This document shows positions 51,270 to 60,397 of a stretch of 64,000 nucleotides of DNA, in pieces. The stretch is from an uncultured bacterium (lineage in GTDB: Bacteria; Armatimonadota; JACIXR01): contig CALITO010000003.1 in the NCBI GenBank assembly GCA_938041455.1, positions 1-64,000 on the forward strand. Reading direction: 5' to 3'. The position numbers and the translations under genes are program-made. How positions within the stretch are numbered: the first letter of the stretch is position 1; each line of letters opens with the position of its first letter. The notes under the pieces are model-generated. The model did no database searches. It worked only from the letters and a program-made list of their open reading frames with translations, and was not told where the DNA came from.

Positions 51270-51329
51270 TAAAAGTGTAGTTTTTAAAACTCCCTTATTT
51301 CCGATGTCTTATCACTCCTTTCTAAATTC

Positions 51330-51359
51330 ATTATAATTTTAAACAAAGGAAAAAGTCAA
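51330..51359 (-). promoter_or_regulatory. Predicted promoter of the SPOR-smpB-GH38 unit
   Basis: On the minus strand TTGACT (51359-51354), an 18-bp spacer and TATAAT (51335-51330), a perfect -10. The expected mRNA start near 51323 leaves room for AAAGGAG and a start near 51305. Confidence 0.55.
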
Positions 51360-51398
51360 AATTTTATGGTCAATAACCTTTTCTTTTTAATTTTTAGC

Positions 51399-51427
51399 TT
51401 GCGTATTTGGAGTAATATATTTAGAAT
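51399..51427 (+). promoter_or_regulatory. Predicted promoter of spoVS
   Basis: TTGCGT (51399-51404), a 17-bp spacer and TAGAAT (51422-51427). The leader to the ATG at 51500 is about 65 bases and ends in AAGGAGG. Divergent from the SPOR promoter. Confidence 0.45.
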
Positions 51428-51499
51428 CTTTTATTAGAAATGAAGCCACCCATCCACAAGATAAGTTGCGAGAAAGGATAAACCAAGGAGGTCGAAGGA

Positions 51500-51766
51500 A
51501 TGGAGGTACTGAAGGTATCTGCTAATTCTTCTCCGAAGGCGGTAGCGGGCGCTATCGCGGCAGTTATGAGGAGAGACGGGCAGGTAGTTGTTCAGGCGGT
51601 TGGCGCAAGCGCGGTTAATCAGGCGGTGAAATCCATAGCTATAGCGCGGGGATATGTAGCTCCTAATGGTATAGACCTCGTCGCCGCGCCTGCATTCCAC
51701 GCCGTAAATATAGACGGCGAAGAGCGAACCGCAATACGCTTCTTTTTGGAGTCCCGGACGAAGTAA
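51500..51766 (+). CDS. spoVS: Stage V sporulation protein S family protein
   Basis: 88 residues, nearly entirely the conserved SpoVS core (LKVSANSSPKAVAGAIAAVM, VQAVGASAVNQAVKSIAIAR, AAPAFHAVNIDGEERTAIRF), a small Alba-like fold that in Bacillus and Clostridium affects sporulation and septation; it also occurs in non-sporulating thermophiles such as Thermus. ATG at 51500 behind AAGGAGG. No other sporulation gene is seen here, so sporulation is not implied. Confidence 0.95.
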   Translation: MEVLKVSANSSPKAVAGAIAAVMRRDGQVVVQAVGASAVNQAVKSIAIARGYVAPNGIDLVAAPAFHAVNIDGEERTAIRFFLESRTK

Positions 51767-51795
51767 GAGTAGCTAAAAATAATTCTCCTTCCAGA

Positions 51796-52980
51796 GTGAA
51801 GTTCCCTTATGATGGGATGGTTATAGCCATCTTTAGTGAATCTTTTTACCCAATTATAAATGGGGTTTCCATATCTATTAGGACTTTTTCAAAGTATTTA
51901 AGAGAAGAGGGTTGTAGGCTGTTTTTCTTTGCCCCCCGCTATCCGGGATATAAGGACGAAGATACCGCCGTTTTTCGCTTCCCCTCCTTTTGTTTTCCTC
52001 ATCATCCTGAATACCCTATACCTATCCCCTTTTCACGGAGGATATTCAAGATTTTTTCTTCCCTCGGTGTGGATATCGTGCATCCTCAGACGCCCTTCCT
52101 TCTGGGATGGACGGCAAAATATCTGGCGCGCAAGAGTGGAGCAGTGCTCGTCACAACCTACCATACCCTTTATGAAGAATATGCCCATTATGGGTATCCT
52201 TTCCCCGAGTTTCTAACTAAAGCTTTCCTCCGTAAGTTGAGCAAGGAATTTTGTAACCTCTGCGATGCTGTAGTGGTTCCCAGCGCGCGGGTAGAGAAGC
52301 TCCTGAGAAGATATGGTGTATATCGTCCCATAGAAATTATCCCTACAGGAGTAGAATTAGACAAATGGTATAGAGAGGAGAATCCCGTTTTCCCTCGCTT
52401 GGCATTAAACATCCCTTCCCAAGCTCCTATACTCACCTATGTAGGTAGACTTGCTGAGGAAAAAGATGTTTCGCTACTTCTTTACATCTTTAAGAGGGTA
52501 TTGAATCGCATACCAGGTGTATATCTTCTATTAGTGGGGGCGGGGCCAGAAGAGGAAAATCTCAAGCGGTTGGCAAAGGAATTAGAGATTGAGCATCGGT
52601 GCAAGTTTTTGGGATTTGTTGATAGGGATAAAGTGAGGGAATGTTTAGCAGCGACCGATATTTTCGTTTTCCCCTCCAAAACGGAAACACAAGGATTGGT
52701 GTTAGCTGAGGCCTTGGCTATGGGCGTCCCTGTGGTAGCGGCTGATTCCCTTGGAGCAAGGGAAGCGATACGCCAGGGAGTGGACGGCTTCATTTTACCT
52801 TCTTTGCCCGAGGTATTCAGTGAGAAGATATGCGAATTGCTGAGAAACAATGAACTTATGGGCAAGATGAGGGAAGAAGCGCTGAGGGGAGCGGAGCGTT
52901 TTTCCGCTAAGAGCAGTGCAAAAAAACTGCTGGCCCTTTACAAACGCCTCTTGGAGAAAAAAAGGGTTGGTTCTCAATGA
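51796..52980 (+). CDS. GT4-family glycosyltransferase
   Basis: A 394-residue GT-B enzyme (MgtA/diglucosyl-diacylglycerol-synthase type). N-terminal acceptor motif IFSESFYPIINGVSISIRTF, HPQTPFLLGWTAKYLARK, catalytic-domain parts IPTGVEL, YVGRLAEEKDVSLLLYIF and the nucleotide-sugar motif SKTETQGLVLAEALAMGVPV (EX7E). The GTG at 51796 and the ATG at 51817 are both possible starts; neither has a strong ribosome-binding site. It overlaps the GH20 gene by four bases. It probably makes a glycolipid or surface glycan. Confidence 0.9.
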   Translation: MKFPYDGMVIAIFSESFYPIINGVSISIRTFSKYLREEGCRLFFFAPRYPGYKDEDTAVFRFPSFCFPHHPEYPIPIPFSRRIFKIFSSLGVDIVHPQTPFLLGWTAKYLARKSGAVLVTTYHTLYEEYAHYGYPFPEFLTKAFLRKLSKEFCNLCDAVVVPSARVEKLLRRYGVYRPIEIIPTGVELDKWYREENPVFPRLALNIPSQAPILTYVGRLAEEKDVSLLLYIFKRVLNRIPGVYLLLVGAGPEEENLKRLAKELEIEHRCKFLGFVDRDKVRECLAATDIFVFPSKTETQGLVLAEALAMGVPVVAADSLGAREAIRQGVDGFILPSLPEVFSEKICELLRNNELMGKMREEALRGAERFSAKSSAKKLLALYKRLLEKKRVGSQ

Positions 52981-55634
52981 GGTTATACCTTCTTCCCTTC
53001 CTCATAATATGGATATTGCCCCTCCTCGCAGATCAACTTAGATGTTCTCTTACCAGTCAGGGTCTTTACATCTCCTGCCGAGACAAGACCCTGGTGAGAA
53101 GGTCGTCATTCCTCATTTTATCTCAGGGGACGGTAATTTACGACAGCAGCAAGAGGAAAGTAACGATAAGGCAAGAAGGAAATGCCTATATTTGGCAGGA
53201 TGAGACCCCCGAAGTTTCCCTAATTTACAAAGCTTCTTATGTGGAAGAAGGGGTAGAGGTCACTCTAACCATCAGGCTCTTGAAGGAGATTCCCGCCTCC
53301 CTTCAGTATTTTCCTGCCCAAATGCCCGTGAGCATATTTGCTGGTGCTCTTTTTAGAACGGACAAAAAAACGGGAAACATACCTCTTATAAGTAGAGCAC
53401 GGAGTTTGGAAGAAGCTACATTGGCAGAGGATTTCCATCTGCTCACACTGCATACCTCCTTAGGAGAATTCAGCATTTCCTTAAAGAAAGGGGAAGGGAA
53501 AAGCTCGCTTTTGGATGCTCGCTTGCCCATTTGGGGTAAAGATGAGTTATGGCTGGGGTATTCGGATGTTCCTCTAAACTTTGGTGAGGAGGTAACCTTT
53601 AGCACCCTCTACCGTTTGGACTTTACTGTGATGAAGGAGAAGACTCTTACCAGTTCGGTAGGAGCAGTGTTCAAGGAGAGCTTGTTTCGGCGCAACTGGG
53701 CTTTGCCTCTTCTTCCACCCCCAAGGGTAGCGATTTGGGGAAACGATGTTTTTCTTCTTCCTTCTCCGGTTGTGTTGATTGATTCCTCCATTGCTTCCAC
53801 TGATTCAAGAGCGGTGAATGTTTTGCTGGAGGTGTTGAAGGAAAAAGGTCATTTGGCAAAGATTCAAAACACCCGAGAACCTTTAAAGCATATCCAGGGA
53901 AACATACTTTTGACTAAGGATAGCAAGGCAGTTGAACAAGTTTTAGGACAAGAAGGGAACGAACTTCTCAAGGAGCCGCTGCCTTCCGAGGGATATATTT
54001 TCATAGCGAAGCCCTCTTATCTGATCATCTATGGTAAGGACGAGAGAGGGCTTTTTTATGGAGCACAAACTTTAAGATGGCTCCTGAGCGATAAGGGGAT
54101 AAGGAGTTGTGTTATAAAGGATTATCCTGCTTTTCCTTTAAGAGGAGTGCACTTCTTCGCCGACAAATCTGCGTTTCAATTTTATATCCAACTGACAAAA
54201 AAGGTTCTCGCTCCTTTGAAAATCAACACCATAATCCTTGAGTGTGAATATGGGGAGTGGAAAAACCAGCCAAATCTCTTTAACGATTGGGCAATGAACC
54301 AGGAGGAAATAAGGTCCCTTATCAATATTGCGAGGGAGAATTACATAGATGTTTACCCACTTATCCAATCGTTCGGACACGCCGAGTGGGCATTTCAAAG
54401 GAAGAATAATTTAGATATAGCTGAGGACCCCCAACGCCCTTATGCTTTTTGTCCCTCTAATCCCCGCACCTATACCTTCCTCTTCAGTATATACGAAGAA
54501 GTGCTTAGGCTTTTCCAAAATCCTCGGATTGTCCATATCGGCGGGGACGAGGTGGAAATGATAGGGAGATTTCCCAATCCCGCTTGTCCTTATGGATGTG
54601 GGGGAAAGGATTCTGTTACCTTGTATGTCCAACATATAAAGAAGATCTACGATTACCTTTCCTCCAAAGGTTGTAAGGTTATGATATGGGGAGATGAACT
54701 ACTTGCTCCCGGGGAGGCTGGGGATGCGACCCATGCCCAAAATAAGGCGGAAGCGGAAGGTAGAAGAAAACTTTTACCGAAGGACATAATCATTGCAGAT
54801 TGGCACTACAATATTTTTAGCGATTATCCTTCCATAAGTGTTTTTAAGCAGGCGGGCTTCCAGAATATCGTAGCCTGCACTTGGTATAGAGCGGAAAATA
54901 TTTACAGGTTCGCCCTTTCAGCTTATAGGCAAGGAGCCATGGGTTTGGTGGAAACTACATGGGCGGGATTCTACAACACACAGCCACTTTCAAAAAATTA
55001 TGAGCAAGTGGCCCCCTATGTATTGAGTGCGATCTATAGTTGGAATCCCGACGCACCAGCTCCAGATTCCCTCCCCCATATGGCTGAATTGTTCAAGGAA
55101 CTGTGGGAAGGAGAGACGAAGCGAGAGAAAAGTGGTTGGTTATTGGATTTAAGCCAGGCGGGGGTTTCAATTTTTGAGGAGATCCCTAGTGGAGAGAGGT
55201 TCTTAGGCGGAAGACAATTTTTCGTGCCCCAGAAAAAGGTCGTGCTCCAAGCGAAGAATTCCTTCGCTTTTGATGCTCCCAATGTGGTAAATCTCAAGTT
55301 AGCCCAGCCTTTGCTCGTTAACGAGTTGTTCTTCTTGCACTGCGCGATAGGTGAGGAACCGCCCGATACCTCCATAGGTGAATACGAGATATGCTATGAG
55401 GATGGGGGAAAGGAGATCATAACTCTCTCCCTAGGCAACAATATAATGCCCTTGGGAAGCGACAAGATAACCATATCGCTATCTCCTCCCCTCTCCCCAA
55501 GGTTGCCCGGGTTAAGAATTCTCTCTTGGAAAAACTCCTATCCTCAAAGGAGGATAGCGGGTGTAAAGATAAATTCCTATGTTACGAGAAGTTCGGTTCT
55601 CCTTGCAGGAATAAGTGCCACCTCTTTTCAGTAG
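52977..55634 (+). CDS. Secreted GH20 family glycoside hydrolase (beta-hexosaminidase-like)
   Basis: 885 residues. A signal peptide (RLYLLPFLIIWILPLLA) leads to a ~250-residue beta-rich N-terminal region, a GH20b-like domain (ILLTKDSKAVEQVL, EGYIFIAKPSYLIIYGKDER) and a GH20 TIM barrel (FPLRGVHFFADKSAFQFYI, SFGHAEWAF, catalytic Asp-Glu in VHIGGDEVEM, and IIADWHYNIF), then a C-terminal beta domain. Likely removes N-acetylglucosamine or N-acetylgalactosamine residues. Next to ceramidase-like and mannosidase genes, glycoconjugate breakdown is suggested. Confidence 0.9.
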   Translation: MRLYLLPFLIIWILPLLADQLRCSLTSQGLYISCRDKTLVRRSSFLILSQGTVIYDSSKRKVTIRQEGNAYIWQDETPEVSLIYKASYVEEGVEVTLTIRLLKEIPASLQYFPAQMPVSIFAGALFRTDKKTGNIPLISRARSLEEATLAEDFHLLTLHTSLGEFSISLKKGEGKSSLLDARLPIWGKDELWLGYSDVPLNFGEEVTFSTLYRLDFTVMKEKTLTSSVGAVFKESLFRRNWALPLLPPPRVAIWGNDVFLLPSPVVLIDSSIASTDSRAVNVLLEVLKEKGHLAKIQNTREPLKHIQGNILLTKDSKAVEQVLGQEGNELLKEPLPSEGYIFIAKPSYLIIYGKDERGLFYGAQTLRWLLSDKGIRSCVIKDYPAFPLRGVHFFADKSAFQFYIQLTKKVLAPLKINTIILECEYGEWKNQPNLFNDWAMNQEEIRSLINIARENYIDVYPLIQSFGHAEWAFQRKNNLDIAEDPQRPYAFCPSNPRTYTFLFSIYEEVLRLFQNPRIVHIGGDEVEMIGRFPNPACPYGCGGKDSVTLYVQHIKKIYDYLSSKGCKVMIWGDELLAPGEAGDATHAQNKAEAEGRRKLLPKDIIIADWHYNIFSDYPSISVFKQAGFQNIVACTWYRAENIYRFALSAYRQGAMGLVETTWAGFYNTQPLSKNYEQVAPYVLSAIYSWNPDAPAPDSLPHMAELFKELWEGETKREKSGWLLDLSQAGVSIFEEIPSGERFLGGRQFFVPQKKVVLQAKNSFAFDAPNVVNLKLAQPLLVNELFFLHCAIGEEPPDTSIGEYEICYEDGGKEIITLSLGNNIMPLGSDKITISLSPPLSPRLPGLRILSWKNSYPQRRIAGVKINSYVTRSSVLLAGISATSFQ

Positions 55635-55670
55635 AGGGACAACTTTAGGAATTTTCGGAGGTGAAGTAAG

Positions 55671-56906
55671 ATGGCGAAGTTAGCCCTTTTAGGGGGTAGT
55701 CCCGTAAGGGGTAAGGCTTTTCCAAAGTGGCCTATCTGGGGTAAGGAAGATATAGACTCCCTAGTGGAAGTGGTGAGATCGGGCAAGTGGGGGACGAGGG
55801 GGCCGAAGGTTGAGGAATTTGAGAGACGGTTTGCCCAGTATTGTGATAGCAAATATTGCGTTTCCTTAACCTCGGGAACGACCGCTCTCTACCTTGCTCT
55901 CTGGGCAGGTGGTGTGGAGCCAGGTGACGAAGTGATAGTGCCCCCCTATACATTTATCGCTACTGCTAACGCAGCAGCGATGTTAGGAGCTGTTCCAGTT
56001 TTCGCGGATATAGATTTAGACACCGGGTGCTTGGACCCCCTATCAGTGGAGGCACTTATAACTCCTCGGACTAAAGCGGTTATTCCGGTTCATCTGGCTG
56101 GAGAACCTGCCGATATGGACGCCTTCGCCCTTTTAAAGGAGAAATATGGCGTTATAGTAGTAGAAGATTGTGCTCATGCTCACGGCTCGGAATGGAAAGG
56201 GCGAAGGGTTGGCTCACTTGGCGATATAGGCGCCTTTTCTTTTCAAGAATCAAAGAACCTCAGCTCGGGAGAGGGGGGAGCGTTAACGACAAATGACGAG
56301 GAATTATACGAGTACGCTTTCAGTGTGCATCATGTGGGTAGAAAAAGGGTAGGGGGGCAATGGTATGAACACTGGATGTTGGGGGCGAATATGCGGATGA
56401 CGGAGTTCCAAGCGGGTATACTTCTCTCCCAGATGGGTAAGCTGGAAGAAGAATTTAAGAGGAGGGAAGAAAATGCCCTTTATTTGGATACTCTTTTGAG
56501 CGAGATAGAAGGGATAATTCCTCAGAAACGAGACCATAGGGTAACGAAAAGAGCCTACCATCTCTATGTGTTTCGCTACATCAAAGAGGCGTTTGAGGGA
56601 GTGAGCAGGGAAGTATTTATCAGAGCACTTAACGCAGAGGGAATCCCCTGTTCCGCTGGCTATGGGTTGCTTAGCGAGGAGCCAATATATAGGGAAGGGA
56701 ATTTTGGACCCTTTTCCAAGTTGTTGAAGGGCGAGAAGTTCGTAAGGGAACCGCTTGCAAATGCGAGGATATTAGCTGAGGAAAGCGTCTGGCTTTTCCA
56801 GAGTACACTCCTTGGCAATAAGGAAGACATAGAAGACATAGCGGAAGCTGTAAGGAAGATTAAGGATAACATTGACGACTTAAAAACTTTTTCAAGCAGG
56901 AGGTGA
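55671..56906 (+). CDS. DegT/DnrJ/EryC1/StrS family PLP-dependent aminotransferase
   Basis: 411 residues of a sugar aminotransferase-like enzyme: SGTTALYLALWAGGVEPGDE, VPPYTFIATANAA, VVEDCAHAHGSEWKGRRVGS and the PLP lysine in FSFQESKNLSSGEGGAL. Members aminate keto-sugars for surface glycans or antibiotics; some catabolic enzymes exist in this class. ATG behind GGAGGTG. Followed by the ceramidase-like gene after six bases. Confidence 0.92.
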   Translation: MAKLALLGGSPVRGKAFPKWPIWGKEDIDSLVEVVRSGKWGTRGPKVEEFERRFAQYCDSKYCVSLTSGTTALYLALWAGGVEPGDEVIVPPYTFIATANAAAMLGAVPVFADIDLDTGCLDPLSVEALITPRTKAVIPVHLAGEPADMDAFALLKEKYGVIVVEDCAHAHGSEWKGRRVGSLGDIGAFSFQESKNLSSGEGGALTTNDEELYEYAFSVHHVGRKRVGGQWYEHWMLGANMRMTEFQAGILLSQMGKLEEEFKRREENALYLDTLLSEIEGIIPQKRDHRVTKRAYHLYVFRYIKEAFEGVSREVFIRALNAEGIPCSAGYGLLSEEPIYREGNFGPFSKLLKGEKFVREPLANARILAEESVWLFQSTLLGNKEDIEDIAEAVRKIKDNIDDLKTFSSRR

Positions 56907-56912
56907 AAAAAT

Positions 56913-58187
56913 TTGCCTGAGTTGCGTATCGTATATGGAGAGGTTGACATCACACCCAATTCCCCAGTGGATTTGGTGGGTTATGCGGCAAGAATAAATC
57001 CAAGCTTGGGAACACTAGACCCCTTGTTTGCCACCTTCCTCCTCTTAGAAGGAGGAGATAAGAAGGCTCTGCTTTTGAGCTTCGATTTGCTTGCCGTGGG
57101 GAAGGATTTGAAGAAAAAACTCCACCATTTTCTAAAAGAGTTAGGCTTCTCCGCTGAGGAGATCTTCTCAATCGCTACTCATACTCATTCCGCTCCTGCT
57201 ACAGGGAGTCTGACCTATATGGGTAAAAGTTACGGGCCCTGGTTAGAGGACGCTTCACGAAGGATTGCGGATTCTTTGAGAGAAGCTGTGGGTAAAGGGA
57301 AATACAGAAAACTAATGTTGGGAAGTGGTGAAGGGGAAATATCACTCAATAGAAGGACAATAGAAGGATGGCTCCCTCAAAAGAAGGAAGAAGGGTATGT
57401 AGAAAGGGAAATTGCGGTGCTTTTGTGTGGTGAGATGCCCCTTGTTAACTTTACCTGTCATGCGGTATGCCTGACAGGAAAAAATCGTTTCGTAAGCGCC
57501 GATTTTCCAGGAAGGGCAAGGATATATCTCAAATACTTCTTAAATGCTCCGGCTGTGCTAATGGCAAATGGTGCAGCGGGAGATCAGGATCCAGTAGAGA
57601 GGGAGATATATGGGGTGGAAAAGGTGGGGCGGAGTTTGGCGGAAGCGACGCTATCGGCGGCAGAAAAAGCCGAAGAGATAGAGTGTCAAAGTATGAAATA
57701 TATTCATAAGGTGGTGCCCTTCCCCCTCGCTCAGCCCCCTTCACTTGAAGAATTAGAGGAATTTATCGCTTCAAAGAAAGAAGGGATAAGCGATGTTTCC
57801 CCGCCTGAACAAATAATGAGGCGTTCATATATTCGCTGGGCAGAGGATACTATGGAAAAGATTAAGCAAGGCTCCTGGGAAAAACAAGTGGAAGGGAAGA
57901 TAAGTATCTTGAGGATTGGAGATGTAGTGTTTGTCTTCTTACCTGGAGAGGTTTTATCAGAAGTAGGGAGAAAAGCAAGGGAAATTATAAGGGAGAAGGG
58001 TTTATTCCCATTTATAATGGGATATTACGACGAGTTAGTGGGCTACATACCCACCGCCTCCGCCTTTGAAGAAGGAGGCTACGAGGTATACGATGCTTAC
58101 AGATGGTATGGTAGACCTGCTCCCTTCTTGCCAACGGTTGAGGATATACTGTTAGAAACCATCAAGGAGCTCCTCGGAAAAATTTAA
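56913..58187 (+). CDS. Neutral/alkaline non-lysosomal ceramidase N-terminal domain-like protein
   Basis: 424 residues from a TTG behind AGGAGGTG. Motifs YGEVDITPNSPVDLVGYAAR, ATHTHSAPATGSLTYMG and FTCHAV with VSADFPG match the catalytic fold of neutral ceramidases (zinc His in THTHSAP). The C-terminal Ig-like domain of true ceramidases is missing, and no signal peptide is apparent, so this short form probably acts inside the cell on another amide. A family of such short proteins is common in Planctomycetes and Armatimonadota. Confidence 0.8.
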   Translation: MPELRIVYGEVDITPNSPVDLVGYAARINPSLGTLDPLFATFLLLEGGDKKALLLSFDLLAVGKDLKKKLHHFLKELGFSAEEIFSIATHTHSAPATGSLTYMGKSYGPWLEDASRRIADSLREAVGKGKYRKLMLGSGEGEISLNRRTIEGWLPQKKEEGYVEREIAVLLCGEMPLVNFTCHAVCLTGKNRFVSADFPGRARIYLKYFLNAPAVLMANGAAGDQDPVEREIYGVEKVGRSLAEATLSAAEKAEEIECQSMKYIHKVVPFPLAQPPSLEELEEFIASKKEGISDVSPPEQIMRRSYIRWAEDTMEKIKQGSWEKQVEGKISILRIGDVVFVFLPGEVLSEVGRKAREIIREKGLFPFIMGYYDELVGYIPTASAFEEGGYEVYDAYRWYGRPAPFLPTVEDILLETIKELLGKI

Positions 58188-58188
58188 T

Positions 58189-59844
58189 GTGTTTAACCGC
58201 CCTATAATTCTTTTGCTCCTTTTGTGGATAGCTGGTATAATTCTTGCCTTTAACTTTCTGCCTCCACCTTTACCATTCGTTGCCCTCGCATTCTTATTCC
58301 TTCTCCCCTTCTTTTTTATTAAGCATGCTTTAGCTAAAACCTTTCTCATTTTTGCCTTCTTTCCTTTAAGCGTTGCTTGGAACTCCGCCTATTTCTCTCT
58401 ATATGCCTCCCTCCCCTCGTGTAAAGGGAAGGGATTCGCCACCGGCAAGGTTCTGGAGGAAATAAGCCTCTCGGAAGATGGTAGGGCGAGTTTTCTTTTG
58501 CAGGGGGAAATGATAAGGACAAAGGAGGGAAAAGACCAGGGAAAAATTGTGAAAGTCTTCCTTTTGGAAGGGGAGAAAATGAACTTCAGGGTGGGGCAGA
58601 GTGTGGAACTGTGGGGTGAGATAACCGTTCCTCCCTTGAAAACTCGCCTTAAGGGAATATTCTATTATCTGCGGTCAGCAAAACTGGTTAGAGTAGAAGA
58701 AGGGCGTGGATTTATTGCCCTCATCGGTAAATTAAGATATAGTTTGCAAGAGACATCAAAGCGCTTGCTTCCCTTGGATTCCTCGCTTATACTAACTAAC
58801 CTCGTCATAGGGAAAGCGGGTTTTCCCGCTCCACCCCACATTGTAGAGATTTTCAGGAAGACAGGCACAATCCATATCCTGGTTGTTTCTGGAACCCAAG
58901 TTTATCTTTTACTCGCTCTTCTTTGGTTTCTCTTAAAAGTGGTAAAACTCCACGCGAGGGGAAGCTCAATAGCTATACTATTTGTCAGTAAAGAGGTGAG
59001 GAAGAAGATGGGGTTAAAACCCCGAGAGGAAGTATTATTTCTCCTACGAGGGGTGCTTTTTCTTTTCTTCTTTTCCCTTGTGATTATCGGCTATACCTAC
59101 CTTGTGGGAAGCGAGCCCCCCATACGAAGGGCAGGGGTGATGGGACTTCTGGGAACGGTAGCGGTAATATTAGGGAGGGAGATGGATACATTCAACGCTT
59201 TCGCCCTTACCGCCTTGCTTCTCTTACTTGGTTATCCGCCAGTTCTTTATAGTATTAGTTTTCAACTTTCCTTTATCGCTGTTTGGGGACTTATCGCCAT
59301 TTTGCCAATAGCAAGGGCTCTTCTTCCCCCTCCTCGTTCTTCTTTCCTGCGTTTTCTTTACCTACCATTTATTACCTCTTTAGCAGCTCAACTGGCGGTA
59401 TCTCCCCTACTCATATATCATTTCAAGATGCTAAGTCCTGTAGCTCTCATAGCTAATGTTTTTGCTGTTCCTCTTTCCTTCCTCATCCTCATAGGGGGTT
59501 TATGTTTACTTCCCCTTGCTCTGGCAGTGCCCTCTTTAGAACATATAATAGCTTTATTGCTAAATATTCCTATCCTTCTGCTCCTCAAGGTAGTTTACTT
59601 CTTTTCCAAGCTACCACTTGCCAGTTTGCAAATCACCCTCCCTCCTTTCATAGTTTGTTTCTATCTCTTTCTCCTATTCCTGGCAGGAGAAGTTATTGTA
59701 ACCCCTCTAATATTAAAAAGAAATTGTTTATTTTTTCCTTTTCTATTTTCTCTTTGGTGTTGGTGTGGCATAATGTTTTCTAAAATTTTAGAGAAAGGAG
59801 GTTCAAGAAATGTCCTTTGTGGAGGAAAAGGTCGTTTACTTTAA
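58189..59844 (+). CDS. ComEC/Rec2-family membrane protein lacking the metallo-beta-lactamase domain
   Basis: 551 residues. Two N-terminal membrane helices, an OB-like DUF4131 region (FATGKVLEEISLSEDGRASF) and the competence domain (ILTNLVIGKAGFPAPP, FRKTGTIHILVVSGTQVYLL, RRAGVMGLLGTVAVILGRE) are clear, with ten or so helices. The C-terminal metallo-beta-lactamase domain found in Bacillus ComEC is absent, giving a short form that may need a separate nuclease. It may import single-stranded DNA in transformation. The end overlaps the next gene by 35 bp. GTG start. Confidence 0.88.
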   Translation: MFNRPIILLLLLWIAGIILAFNFLPPPLPFVALAFLFLLPFFFIKHALAKTFLIFAFFPLSVAWNSAYFSLYASLPSCKGKGFATGKVLEEISLSEDGRASFLLQGEMIRTKEGKDQGKIVKVFLLEGEKMNFRVGQSVELWGEITVPPLKTRLKGIFYYLRSAKLVRVEEGRGFIALIGKLRYSLQETSKRLLPLDSSLILTNLVIGKAGFPAPPHIVEIFRKTGTIHILVVSGTQVYLLLALLWFLLKVVKLHARGSSIAILFVSKEVRKKMGLKPREEVLFLLRGVLFLFFFSLVIIGYTYLVGSEPPIRRAGVMGLLGTVAVILGREMDTFNAFALTALLLLLGYPPVLYSISFQLSFIAVWGLIAILPIARALLPPPRSSFLRFLYLPFITSLAAQLAVSPLLIYHFKMLSPVALIANVFAVPLSFLILIGGLCLLPLALAVPSLEHIIALLLNIPILLLLKVVYFFSKLPLASLQITLPPFIVCFYLFLLFLAGEVIVTPLILKRNCLFFPFLFSLWCWCGIMFSKILEKGGSRNVLCGGKGRLL

Positions 59845-60397
59845 GGACGAGGAAAATTGGGAAGAGAACACGGAGAAAACGGTGCAAGTAGTGAGAGAAT
59901 TTCTTGAAGCTAATTCCCCTGTCAAGTATCTCATCGTTGCCTCCAGCCGGGGTTATACAGCGGAAAAGATGTTAAAGGCTATTCCCTTAGACAAGGTAAA
60001 GATGGTGGTCGTTAAATTAGCTGCTCCTCGAGATGAGGAATTCAATTTGGAATTCGATGAGAGAGTTAAGGAACTACTTGCTTCCCGTGGTGTTCCTCTT
60101 GTCCAGGCCACGCATACTCTAAGTGGAGCGCTTGATGTAGCCTTGCTGGAGAGATTTAAGGTGCTCGCTCACTCCCGACTAATAGCAGAGGTTCTTTACC
60201 TTTTCTCGCAGGGTATGAAGGTTTGCTTGGAAATAGCCAGTATGGCTGTAGACGCGGGAGCCGTCCCAGAGGGAGTTGATGCCCTTTGCGTTGCTGGCAC
60301 CGGTTACGGCGCGGATACCTCCGTTCTCCTTCAAGCGGAAGGTTCTTCTCGCTTCTTTGATATGAAGGTTAAAAGGATACTTTGTATACCTGAATAG
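59810..60397 (+). CDS. Pyruvate kinase alpha/beta-domain-like protein
   Basis: 195 residues with no pyruvate kinase barrel. The sequence (FLEANSPVKYLIVASSRGYT, AEKMLKAIPLDKVKMVVVK, VCLEIASMAVDAGAVPEGVD, VAGTGYGADTSVLL, read in parts) corresponds to the C-terminal allosteric domain of pyruvate kinase, known as a stand-alone family in bacteria and archaea. Function is unknown; effector sensing or thiamine-like binding has been suggested only by fold. ATG behind AAAGGAGG, in the plus-strand unit with the following epimerase-like gene (adjacent codons). Confidence 0.8.
   Translation: MSFVEEKVVYFKDEENWEENTEKTVQVVREFLEANSPVKYLIVASSRGYTAEKMLKAIPLDKVKMVVVKLAAPRDEEFNLEFDERVKELLASRGVPLVQATHTLSGALDVALLERFKVLAHSRLIAEVLYLFSQGMKVCLEIASMAVDAGAVPEGVDALCVAGTGYGADTSVLLQAEGSSRFFDMKVKRILCIPE

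Noticed and set aside
51500-51766. spoVS as evidence for a spore-former
   Set aside because: SpoVS occurs in many non-sporulating bacteria and no other sporulation genes are here.
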